From Candidatus Lustribacter telmatis (GTDB lineage: Bacteria; Vulcanimicrobiota; Vulcanimicrobiia; Vulcanimicrobiales; Vulcanimicrobiaceae): a stretch of DNA of 64,000 nt. The notes beneath the pieces were generated by a model that searched no databases, was not told the DNA's origin, and saw only the letters and a list, made by a program, of their open reading frames with translations. Location of the stretch: the NCBI GenBank assembly GCA_003164045.1, contig PLRU01000090.1, positions 49,532-113,531 of the forward strand, given 5' to 3'. This document shows positions 26,720 through 34,100 of this stretch, piece by piece (positions within the stretch are counted from its first letter, which is position 1; the number at the start of each line of letters is the position of its first letter). A program made the position numbers and the translations under genes.

Positions 26720-27741
26720 TGAACGGAATCCGACTGGATCTTCGCGCGGGCTTGGTCGATGGCCACTGCGGGGACAAGCTCTTCCTCAGGCTCCGCCCGG
26801 CCGCGATTGAGTGCGGCGCCGATTGATCCCAGAATGCCCTTGGGAAAGCCGAGGACGCATGCGATGAAGAACGCGCCGAGCACGATCTCCCAGGCGGGCG
26901 TGATCGTCGAGATAACGTCTTTGCCGATGACGAAAATGATTGCGCCGACGAGCGGTCCGAAAATCGTTCCCGCGCCGCCCAGCATCGTCATCAAGATAAA
27001 GTTGCCCGACTGGTGCCAATCGAGCAGCAACGGGAAAGCAAACCGTAACAGCAGTCCGTATAGCGCGCCGGCGAGCCCCGCGTATACCGCGGCGATGAGG
27101 ATGCCGACGAGGATGAAGCGGTCTGCGTTCAGACCCAGATAGCGCACGCGTAATTCATTTTGCTTGATCGCGACCAAGGTTCTCCCGAACGGTGACCGGA
27201 CGATGAGCCAAAATGCGACCGTCGCAACCACGAACAATGCATACGTGACGTAGTACATCAGCGTATCGCTGACGGTGCCATGAATCGGCCCCAGATTGAG
27301 CGGCGGGCGAGCGAACGACATGCCGTCTTCGCCGCCCGTCAAGTCGGAATAGCGATACGCAATGAAATAGAAGACCTGACCGAATGCAAGCGACAACAAT
27401 CCGAAGTAGATATTTCGCCGGCGCAGCAAGAACGGTGCGATGATCAACGCGCCGACGAGAGCGGCGGCTATGCCCAGCAAGATCGAGACCAAGAATCCGA
27501 CGTGCCAGTTCTTGATCGAGAGTCCGGCGCCGTACGCGCCAAGACCGAACAGCGCCGCATTGCCGAAGATCGGCAAGCCCGTGTAGCCGAGCAGCAAATT
27601 GACGCCCATCGCCGCGATCGCCGTGAGCAAGACTTCGGCCAAGAACGACGTGTCGATGTTCATGCGCCCGCCGATCGCGGGTCCAAAGGCCAGTACGACC
27701 AGGACGGCGAGCCCGGCAAAGATGCCGCGATTTTGGTTCAT
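26716..27741 (-). CDS. livM: Branched-chain amino acid/amide ABC transporter permease (LivM type), system 1
   Basis: This 341-residue inner-membrane protein has roughly nine hydrophobic helices. The LivM signature region reads GYTGLPIFGNAALFGLGAYGA, and GGAGTIFGPLVGAIIFV lies near the C-terminus. The segment LAFGQVFYFIAYRYSDLTGGEDG is also typical of the family. It pairs with LivH to form the channel. Both ends overlap neighbours by four bases (livH upstream, livG downstream). Confidence 0.93.
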   Translation of the reverse strand: MNQNRGIFAGLAVLVVLAFGPAIGGRMNIDTSFLAEVLLTAIAAMGVNLLLGYTGLPIFGNAALFGLGAYGAGLSIKNWHVGFLVSILLGIAAALVGALIIAPFLLRRRNIYFGLLSLAFGQVFYFIAYRYSDLTGGEDGMSFARPPLNLGPIHGTVSDTLMYYVTYALFVVATVAFWLIVRSPFGRTLVAIKQNELRVRYLGLNADRFILVGILIAAVYAGLAGALYGLLLRFAFPLLLDWHQSGNFILMTMLGGAGTIFGPLVGAIIFVIGKDVISTITPAWEIVLGAFFIACVLGFPKGILGSIGAALNRGRAEPEEELVPAVAIDQARAKIQSDSVQ

Positions 27742-28610
27742 CCGAAGAGGCCTTCCTCACCAAACAAACCGCGCGGTCGGATCAAGAGGATGACCGCCAT
27801 GATGACGTACATCGAAACATCGCTCGCCGCCGGGAAGAAGAGCGTCATCAAGCTGATCGTCATGCCGATGAGCAGACCACCGGCGAGCGCTCCGAGCAGA
27901 CTGCCCATCCCGCCTACGATGACCGTTACGAACGCCGGCATCAGCAGCGCGTTGCCGGAGGTCGGGTTCAAGCCGAGCTGCGTAGCTGCGAGGACGCCGG
28001 CCAAACCCGCCAGGAGCACCCCCAGGCAGAAATTCACCATGTAGAGGACTTGCGTGTTCGTTCCAAGCGCGGCGATCATCTCCGTGTCTTGCACGGCGGC
28101 CCGCAGCCGCAGACCGAAGCGCGTTCGATTGAGGAACAGCCACAATGCCGACATCGCGATCACCAAAACCGCTGCCGTAAAGAGTTGAATCGTCGGCACT
28201 TGGAACGAGCCGAACGAAACGCCCCCTTGCAGCGCAGCCGGCGCGCTTACCGGAACGCCGTTGGACCCCCAGATGAGCCGATAGACCTCTTCGGCGATCA
28301 GCGATAAGCCGAAGGTGAGCAGTAGGCTATAGAGCGGGTCCCGCCCGTAGAGGGGTCGCATGAGGCCGCGCTCGATCGCAAGACCGACGAGGGCGGTCAG
28401 AATCGGCGCTGCGATCAGCACGATCGCGAACGGCGTGCCGATCGCAGCGAGCATGAAGGCGAAGTACCCGCCTAGAGTCAGGAGGCTCCCGTGCGCCATG
28501 TTGATCACGCCCGTGAGGTTCATGATCAACGAGAGCCCGATGGCGACGGACGCGTAGAACGCGCCGAGCATCAGGCCGTTGACGATTTGTGGCGCAAGGT
28601 GCTCGAGCAT
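27738..28610 (-). CDS. livH: Branched-chain amino acid/amide ABC transporter permease (LivH type), system 1
   Basis: The 290-residue permease starts MLEHLAPQIVNGLMLGAFYASVAIGLSLIM. The family regions are present (NLTGVINMAHGSLLTLGGYFAF; AFVTVIVGGMGSLLGALAGGLLIG). It lies 33 bases downstream of the binding-protein gene and overlaps livM by four bases. Confidence 0.93.
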   Translation of the reverse strand: MLEHLAPQIVNGLMLGAFYASVAIGLSLIMNLTGVINMAHGSLLTLGGYFAFMLAAIGTPFAIVLIAAPILTALVGLAIERGLMRPLYGRDPLYSLLLTFGLSLIAEEVYRLIWGSNGVPVSAPAALQGGVSFGSFQVPTIQLFTAAVLVIAMSALWLFLNRTRFGLRLRAAVQDTEMIAALGTNTQVLYMVNFCLGVLLAGLAGVLAATQLGLNPTSGNALLMPAFVTVIVGGMGSLLGALAGGLLIGMTISLMTLFFPAASDVSMYVIMAVILLIRPRGLFGEEGLFG

Positions 28611-28643
28611 CCCGACTCCTAGGTCACGACTCCGTCCCGCAGT

Positions 28644-29909
28644 TTACGACGGGTAGGTGATCGTGCAAACTTTGGCCTTTTCGGCGACCGTTTGCTCGAC
28701 CTTATCCGCGGGCTGCGAACCGATGATTTTGAAGAGGTTGTCCTTGTCGCCGGGTGTTCCGTTGGGCTGAATCTCACCGATCAGCATCGGCCACATCAAC
28801 TGATGGTCTTCCTTACGGAAGTATGCCGAGCCCTGAAAGATCGAATTGAACTTGGAGTTCTCCAGCGCCCGGCAGGTTTTGAGGGCATCGGTCGACTTCG
28901 CTTCGGCCATCGACCACAGCACCCGGTCCATCGAGATGTAACCGAACGCGCTGCGTGCCGACGCCGTTTTGCCGTACCGCTTCTTATAGTCGGCGGCAAA
29001 TTTGCGTCCGGGCGTGCCGGCCGGCCCGACGGAAAGCGGCGAGTCGTAATACCACTCGACGCCCCAGAACCCGACGCGGGCTTCGACCGGAAGCGCCTCG
29101 ACGGCCTCGAGTTCGCATTGCGGACCGCCGATCGGCGTCGATTTCGCAATCCCGAAGGCCGAGGCTTGCTTGAGGGCGTTGACAAACTGATCGCCCTGGT
29201 TGAGTACGATCAGCAGGCTCGGCTTCGCGGCTTGTACCTTGGTCAGCACCGGGCTGAAGTCGGTCAACGTGAGCGGCACGAGGTCGTTCGCGATAATCTC
29301 GACGCCGAGTTTTTTCGCCACGTCGACGTATCCGTCATAGAGCGAGTGGCCGAACGCGTAGTCGGGCGTAATGAGATACCACTTCTTGCCGAAGCGTTGC
29401 GCGAGATCGACGCCGGTAGCGTGCGTTTCCATCCAGGTCGAATGACAAACGCGGAACGTGTTCCAATTGCAATTTTTGCCGGTGACGTCGTCTGTGTGAC
29501 CGCCGGAGTCCATGAACATCACGCCCAGGGAATTGGCCGCGCCGGATACCGAGAGGCTGATTCCGCTGTTGATCGTCCCGATCAGCGCGACGCAGTGGTC
29601 CTGCTGCACCAGCTTGCGCGCTTTCTGCACGCCGACGCCGGGATCGTTCGCATCGTCTTCGGCTACGGTCACGACCTTACGGCCCATCACGCCGCCCCGC
29701 GCGTTCCATTCATCGACGGCCATTGCTATGCCGGCGCGTTCGTACTCGCCATAGGTTGCATAGATACCGGTTGTCGGTTCGACCAGGCCAATCGCCAATT
29801 CCGCGGCGGCGTCACCGATGCGCGGGAGGAATGCCGGTATACCGAAAGCTGTTGTGGCTGCAACGGCGCTCTTGAGCACCGTCTTACGTGAAATAGTGCG
29901 ATGTAGCAT
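28644..29909 (-). CDS. Periplasmic amino acid/amide-binding protein of Liv system 1
   Basis: The 421-residue type I periplasmic binding protein starts MLHRTISRKTVLKSAVAATTAFGIPAFL, a secretion signal with an Arg/Lys n-region. Mature segments match the LivK/AmiC class: AIGLVEPTTGIYATYGEYERAGIAMAVDEWNARGGVMGR and VALIGTINSGISLSV. The form resembles proteins binding amides, urea or aromatic acids more than Leu. AGGAG lies eight bases before the ATG at 29909, which fixes the start; the seven extra codons of the ORF are unlikely. The gene opens the operon and is divergent from the WYL regulator. Confidence 0.88.
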   Translation of the reverse strand: MLHRTISRKTVLKSAVAATTAFGIPAFLPRIGDAAAELAIGLVEPTTGIYATYGEYERAGIAMAVDEWNARGGVMGRKVVTVAEDDANDPGVGVQKARKLVQQDHCVALIGTINSGISLSVSGAANSLGVMFMDSGGHTDDVTGKNCNWNTFRVCHSTWMETHATGVDLAQRFGKKWYLITPDYAFGHSLYDGYVDVAKKLGVEIIANDLVPLTLTDFSPVLTKVQAAKPSLLIVLNQGDQFVNALKQASAFGIAKSTPIGGPQCELEAVEALPVEARVGFWGVEWYYDSPLSVGPAGTPGRKFAADYKKRYGKTASARSAFGYISMDRVLWSMAEAKSTDALKTCRALENSKFNSIFQGSAYFRKEDHQLMWPMLIGEIQPNGTPGDKDNLFKIIGSQPADKVEQTVAEKAKVCTITYPS

Positions 29910-30089
29910 AAGGTCAACTCCTAAAAGCAAACGTGGGTCGCGAAAAAAAAGGAACCCATAGTCCTTGGAGCCTGCCGTAATCGGATTGACCGCTATTTGT
30001 CGGAAGCCGCAGGAAACTTCCTTTCTTGGCGTCCTCGCGCAGCACCGCGCGGCAAGGCGGCGGCGCGTGTCGACCGAACGGAGCCCAGC

Positions 30090-31070
30090 GTGAGGGAAGA
30101 ACGGTCCGAGCCGAAGGTCGTCCTCCTTGTCCGGCTGCTGAGCGCCATCGACGACGGCCGGTATTCGTTCGAGGAGCTCAAGGACCGCATCGCCGACGAC
30201 AAGCCGCCGAGTACGCGCAGCCTGCGGCGCTACCTTGCCGTGCTCTCGGAAGCGGGCTTCCCGTGGTACTTCGACCGGAATTCATCGACGTACAAGTTCG
30301 CCGAGGGCTACAGCCTGCGCCGCCTCAACCTCAGTCAGCGCGAGTTGCTGGGCCTCGTCACTCTCAAGCGCCTGGGTTCATCGCTCGGCGGGACACTCTC
30401 GGCCTACATCGATGAGACGACCGCCAAGCTGCTGCAGTCGAGCGATCAGCGCTCGGCCACGGCCATGCAGTCCTCGTCGCTTGCCATTCGCCTGGAGTCG
30501 GTCGCGCTCGAGCCGCACGCCGAGCGCAATTTCGAGACATTGCAGACCGCGGAGCGCGACCACCGGGTCGTGCAGTTCGACTACATCGATAAGCGCGGTG
30601 CAAAAACGCAGCGCCGCGTCGACCCCTATGGCTTCATCGTATCGAACGGGCGTATCTATCTCGTCGCCTACGATCACAACCGTTCCGAGATGCGGGTCTT
30701 TGCGATCGACAACATCGACGCGATCGCGGTGCAGCCGCAAACGTTCGAACGGCCGGCCGACTTCAATCTCGAAGCGTACGGCGCCCATTCGGTCAGCGGC
30801 GTTTGGCAGAGTACCGACCTTACCGACGTGACGGTGCGCTTTTCTCCGGTCATCGCCAAAGCCGCGGCCGCCGCAAGCGTTGCGCGCGACCGGCGCATCG
30901 AGCGCCGCGACGACGGTTCGGTCGAGATTACGTATCGCGTTGCGGACCCGCTCGAAATCGTGCGCTGGTCGCTCAGTTGGGGTACCGAGGGTGAAGTGAT
31001 CGCACCGCCGAGCGCGCGCGAACACGCCCGCACGATCGCGCAGACGCTCGCAAAAACGTACGACGCGTAA
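30090..31070 (+). CDS. WYL-domain transcriptional regulator
   Basis: The 326-residue protein has an N-terminal helix-turn-helix (VVLLVRLLSAIDDGRYSFEELKDRIADD ... TRSLRRYLAVLSEAGF). Its WYL domain reads HRVVQFDYIDKRGAKTQRRVDPYGFIVSNGRIYLVAYDHNRSEMRVFAIDNI, and a C-terminal WCX-like part follows. WYL domains bind ligands or nucleic acids and commonly regulate stress and defence genes. The GTG at 30090 (GGAG seven bases before) is preferred to the ORF-track TTG at 29997, which adds an Arg/Pro-rich tail. It is divergent from the Liv system 1 operon and may regulate it, but no phage-defence genes are present. Confidence 0.85.
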   Translation: MREERSEPKVVLLVRLLSAIDDGRYSFEELKDRIADDKPPSTRSLRRYLAVLSEAGFPWYFDRNSSTYKFAEGYSLRRLNLSQRELLGLVTLKRLGSSLGGTLSAYIDETTAKLLQSSDQRSATAMQSSSLAIRLESVALEPHAERNFETLQTAERDHRVVQFDYIDKRGAKTQRRVDPYGFIVSNGRIYLVAYDHNRSEMRVFAIDNIDAIAVQPQTFERPADFNLEAYGAHSVSGVWQSTDLTDVTVRFSPVIAKAAAAASVARDRRIERRDDGSVEITYRVADPLEIVRWSLSWGTEGEVIAPPSAREHARTIAQTLAKTYDA

Positions 31071-31391
31071 AAAGCGACGACGCCGCGGGACGTGGGCCCC
31101 GCGGCATCGATCAACACGAGAACTCGATCTGCGCACGTCCTCGCCGATCAGCTCAGCCAAGACGACGTCGTACTTCGGTAATGAGCCGGAGAGCCACGAA
31201 CGGACGAGCCGTGCGTCGTAACCGAGTCACTGCGAGCTTCTCGTCACTCGCCCGCCGGCGAACCGGCGTGAAAGGAGCATACGTCGGTCGCCCCGGCGAC
31301 GCAAGATGGCGCTTGCGGTTATCCACAAGAAAGTTGCGTTTTCCACCGCGCTCGCCCGGGCATCCATCTTTTCCACCGCGAAGTTCCGGCC
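31071..31391. other. Intergenic region with hairpin and DnaA-box element
   Basis: This 320-base stretch starts with a perfect 8-bp hairpin (GCCGCGGG / CCCGCGGC, 31082-31105) after the WYL gene, without a T-tract, then about 200 bases without recognisable features. Near its end is copy 1 of a duplicated DnaA-box element (31317-31350). No ORF with codon bias or ribosome site was found. Confidence 0.6.
31317..31350 (+). repeat. Duplicated DnaA-box element, copy 1
   Basis: This 34-bp element begins GGTTATCCACAAGAA and ends CACCGCG. It contains a perfect DnaA box (TTATCCACA, 31319-31327) and a second box-like site (TTTTCCACC) exactly 20 bases later. It matches copy 2 at 32969-33002 in 29 of 34 positions. 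Confidence 0.7.
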
Positions 31392-32216
31392 ATGTTCGTA
31401 ATCGTTCGCATCTTGCTCAGCGTTTTGCTGGCATGTATGGCGATTGCGCCGGCACAAGGCGCGTCGCCGATCGTGGGTGTCGTTCTCTTGCACGGCACGG
31501 CCGGCGTGCCGCTCGGATCGGCCGGAAAGAACGGCCGCACGATCGGCGGGGGCCTCGTCGGCGCGCTGCGCAAAGCCGGCTTTCGGGTTGAGACACCGGA
31601 GATGTGCTGGTCCGATCGCCGCATATACGACCGCCCGCTCGCCGATTGTTTTGCCGACATCGACAGTGCGATTGCGCGTTTGCGTGCGCAGGGTGCCACG
31701 GAAATCGTCGTCGGCGGATTGAGCATGGGCGGAAATGGTGCTATCGCTTACGCCGCAACGCATACCGGCTTACTCGGCGTGATCGCCTGCGCGCCGGCGC
31801 ACGATCCGGTCGGCTACGTTCACAACGCCGCGATCGCGGCCGCGCTGGCCGATGCGAAGGCGGCGCTCGCCGCGGGCACTGCCGATCGCGTGCAGACGTT
31901 TCCAGACTTCGACGGCAGTAAGCGGCAGCCCGAGTTCTCCGTCCGTGCGACGCCCCGTGCGTACGTAAGTTTTTTCGACCCCGACGGACCGTCGAATATC
32001 AACGCCAACGCCGCTCGTCTCACCGTGCCGATCATTTGGGTGGCCGGCACGCTCGATCCATCGCAGCGGAGCAGCGCTGAGGAGTTCGAACGCATCCCCG
32101 CCAATCCGCAGAGCAAATACGTCAGCGTCGACTCGACGCACCTCGACACGCCGGATGTGGGAGCTTCTGTGATCGTACAATGGATGCAAGCGCTCGTCGC
32201 TGGAGCGCCGTCATGA
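31392..32216 (+). CDS. Secreted alpha/beta hydrolase
   Basis: The 274-residue protein has a signal peptide (MFVIVRILLSVLLACMAIAPAQGAS). Its hydrolase core contains the oxyanion strand VVLLHGTAG, nucleophile elbow GLSMGGNGA, a likely acid in VAGTLDPSQR and catalytic His in VDSTHLDTP. All triad members are therefore present. The substrate is not predictable; a small esterase or dienelactone-hydrolase-like activity is possible. Its TGA overlaps the ATG of the His-rich gene (ATGA), so the two are translated together. A DnaA-box element lies 42 bases upstream of the start. Confidence 0.8.
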   Translation: MFVIVRILLSVLLACMAIAPAQGASPIVGVVLLHGTAGVPLGSAGKNGRTIGGGLVGALRKAGFRVETPEMCWSDRRIYDRPLADCFADIDSAIARLRAQGATEIVVGGLSMGGNGAIAYAATHTGLLGVIACAPAHDPVGYVHNAAIAAALADAKAALAAGTADRVQTFPDFDGSKRQPEFSVRATPRAYVSFFDPDGPSNINANAARLTVPIIWVAGTLDPSQRSSAEEFERIPANPQSKYVSVDSTHLDTPDVGASVIVQWMQALVAGAPS

Positions 32217-32710
32217 AGCGCGTGCTGGTGCCGCTGGCGGCAGCGGCCGTGTGGCTGGCGACGCTCGGAGCGATTCCCACGGGTCAGCCCGTCGCCGGCA
32301 TCCACTGCGATCAGATGGAGGGCAACGTCCTCCATATCCACCAGCATCTGGCGATCTTCGATCACGGCAAACCGGTCGGGGTACCGGAAGACGTCGGCCG
32401 GCCGCTGCTGGGCGGCTGCTTTTATTGGCTGCATACGCACACGCCGGACGGCATCATTCACGTCGAGTCGCCGACGTTTCGCACGTATACGCTCGGGCAG
32501 TTCTTTGCCGTTTGGGGCCAGCCGCTTTCGCGTACGAACGTTGCCGGCGCCAAGCCGCGTCCGGGCGAACGCACGACGGTGTGGGTCGACGGAAGCGTTT
32601 ATTCCGGAGATCCGCAGAAGATCGAACTGACGCAGCATCTCGACGTGACGATCGACGTCGGTCCGCCGGCGAAAAAGCCCGCGCCGTTCGCGGCTTGGAA
32701 CGGCCAATAG
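32213..32710 (+). CDS. Secreted His-rich protein, possible metal-binding
   Basis: The 165-residue protein (start MKRVLVPLAAAAVWLATLG) has a signal peptide, then IHCDQMEGNVLHIHQHLAIFDHG and GGCFYWLHTHTPDGIIHVES. This gives two His clusters and two cysteines, followed by FRTYTLGQFFAVWGQPL. Proteins with the HTHTPDGIIH motif occur in many bacteria as uncharacterised exported proteins; the His/Cys arrangement suggests copper or zinc binding, by inference. It is coupled to the secreted hydrolase by a 4-base overlap and followed 15 bases on by a strong terminator. Confidence 0.75.
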   Translation: MKRVLVPLAAAAVWLATLGAIPTGQPVAGIHCDQMEGNVLHIHQHLAIFDHGKPVGVPEDVGRPLLGGCFYWLHTHTPDGIIHVESPTFRTYTLGQFFAVWGQPLSRTNVAGAKPRPGERTTVWVDGSVYSGDPQKIELTQHLDVTIDVGPPAKKPAPFAAWNGQ

Positions 32711-32725
32711 CGGCGTAGTAATGTC

Positions 32726-32759
32726 AGAAAGCCCCGTGGCGCGAACCACGGGGCTTTCT
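32726..32759 (+). terminator. Strong rho-independent terminator after His-rich protein gene
   Basis: A perfect 14-bp stem (AGAAAGCCCCGTGG / CCACGGGGCTTTCT) with a 6-nt loop CGCGAA, ending in TTTCTT, 15 bases after the stop codon. It could also act on the opposite strand. Confidence 0.88.
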
Positions 32760-32968
32760 TCATGCGAGTTTCTGGTGTTGCGCACGCCCGCGCCGATTGC
32801 TCAGCCCAGTGCGGCGTCGAAGGCCATTAGCTTTCGGGGGGTGCCGATTGCTCGGCGCCGGTCCTTACTCGCCGCGACTGTCTCGCCAGTCGCACGACAA
32901 TCGCTTGTCGTGATTCAATGATGTCATACGCGAAATTCGTTTGCAATAGGCCGCGTGCGCTATGGCCG

Positions 32969-33002
32969 GGTTATCCACAAGAACTTTTCGTTATGCACCG
33001 CG
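32969..33002 (+). repeat. Duplicated DnaA-box element, copy 2
   Basis: Second copy of the 34-bp element: perfect DnaA box TTATCCACA (32971-32979) and TTATGCACC 20 bases later, flanked by CACCG repeats to about 33030. It lies at the far end of the two-gene hydrolase/His-rich module, so the copies bracket the module as direct repeats about 1.65 kb apart. Confidence 0.7.
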
Positions 33003-33033
33003 ATTCACCGATATTCACCGTTTCCACAGCGAT

Positions 33034-34044
33034 TTAGGTGAGTTTGCCGGTGGCTTTCTCGAGCAAATCCCATGCGGCCGAGCCGAATTCCGTCTTCCAG
33101 CGGTTGTAGAACGGCTTTAGCTGAGCGCGCATCGACTCGGTGTCGGCCGTGTTGAACGTCATGCCCTCGCGGCGCAGCTTGTCGGCGATCGCGTTGCTCT
33201 GCTGTTCGGTATCGCGGCGTTCGAGGATCGCGGCCGTCTCGGCGTGTTTGAGGACGATCGACTGCATCGAGCTGGGAAGCGCGTTCCACGCGTCCATGTT
33301 GCCGAGGAACCAGAAGACGGTCGCCGTGTGATTGGTGACGCTCAGGTATTTCTGCACTTCGTGGAAGTTCGAGATGTCGATCGTGCTGTACGGCGTCTCT
33401 TGTCCATCGACGACCTTCGTTTGCAGCGCGAGATAGAGTTCGGGAAACACGATCGGCGTCGGCGATGCGCCGAGCGTCTTGAAGAGATCGACGGAGATCG
33501 GGGCGGGAGGCGTGCGGATCTTGAAGCTACTGAAGTCCGCGGCGTTGCGAATCGGATGCGACGAAGACGTCACCTGGCGCATGCCGAAATTGAACACGCG
33601 CGGAAACGCGAAGATGCCCTTGTCCAAGACGAGTTTGCGCAGGTATGTGCCGAGCGGTCCGTCGTAGGCGCTCTCCGCTTGCGCCGAGTTCTTGAACGCG
33701 AAGCCCACGCCGTCCAGAGACACGCCGGGAACGACCGACGAGAGCGAAACGCCTTGCATGATCATGAACTGGATCGCACCCGATCGCAATTGCGACATCT
33801 GCGCGAGTTCGCTCCCGAGTTGATTGTTCGGAAAAATCTTGACGTCGATCGCACCGTTGGTCTCGCGCTTCACAGCGTCCCACATCTGTGCCGAGCGCAC
33901 GTGCACCGGGAAGTTGGTCGGCGTGGCGCCGGCCATCTTGTATTCGAACTGCGCCGCCTTGGCCGGGGCGCGTACGATCGCGATTGACGCGAATGCCGAC
34001 GCGGTGCCGGTGACGAAGCGCGAGCGCGAAACACGAAGTGCCAT
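33034..34044 (-). CDS. TRAP transporter substrate-binding protein (DctP family)
   Basis: The 336-residue protein has a signal sequence (SRSRFVTGTASAFASIAIVRAPAKA), with a twin-Arg-like SRSRF start. It has the TRAP binding-protein pattern: SAQMWDAVKRETNGAIDVKIFPNNQLGSE, SGAIQFMIMQGVSLSS and FKIRTPPAPISVDLFKTLGASPTPIVFPELYLALQTKVVDGQETP. These proteins bind carboxylates such as dicarboxylates or sialic acids outside the membrane. It is divergent from the fused permease gene (56 bases apart), which is its natural partner. The ligand cannot be named. Confidence 0.92.
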   Translation of the reverse strand: MALRVSRSRFVTGTASAFASIAIVRAPAKAAQFEYKMAGATPTNFPVHVRSAQMWDAVKRETNGAIDVKIFPNNQLGSELAQMSQLRSGAIQFMIMQGVSLSSVVPGVSLDGVGFAFKNSAQAESAYDGPLGTYLRKLVLDKGIFAFPRVFNFGMRQVTSSSHPIRNAADFSSFKIRTPPAPISVDLFKTLGASPTPIVFPELYLALQTKVVDGQETPYSTIDISNFHEVQKYLSVTNHTATVFWFLGNMDAWNALPSSMQSIVLKHAETAAILERRDTEQQSNAIADKLRREGMTFNTADTESMRAQLKPFYNRWKTEFGSAAWDLLEKATGKLT

Positions 34045-34100
34045 GGACGGTCCTCTCGGGCGTAAGGAAAAGTTACTTCTGAGGTAAACAATTCCGGAAC

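Larger units (their letters stand above)
32711..33033. other. Intergenic region with terminator, hairpin and DnaA-box element
   Basis: This 323-base stretch lies between convergent genes. It holds a strong terminator (32726-32759), a perfect 8-bp hairpin (CACGACAA-TCGC-TTGTCGTG, 32893-32912), and copy 2 of the DnaA-box element (32969-33002), followed by short CACCG-containing repeats. The 66-codon ORF across the terminator is not a gene. Confidence 0.6.

Noticed and set aside
31317-33002. DnaA boxes as a replication origin
   Set aside because: Only two boxes per element, no dnaA, dnaN or gidA nearby and no AT-rich unwinding region; oriC is unlikely.
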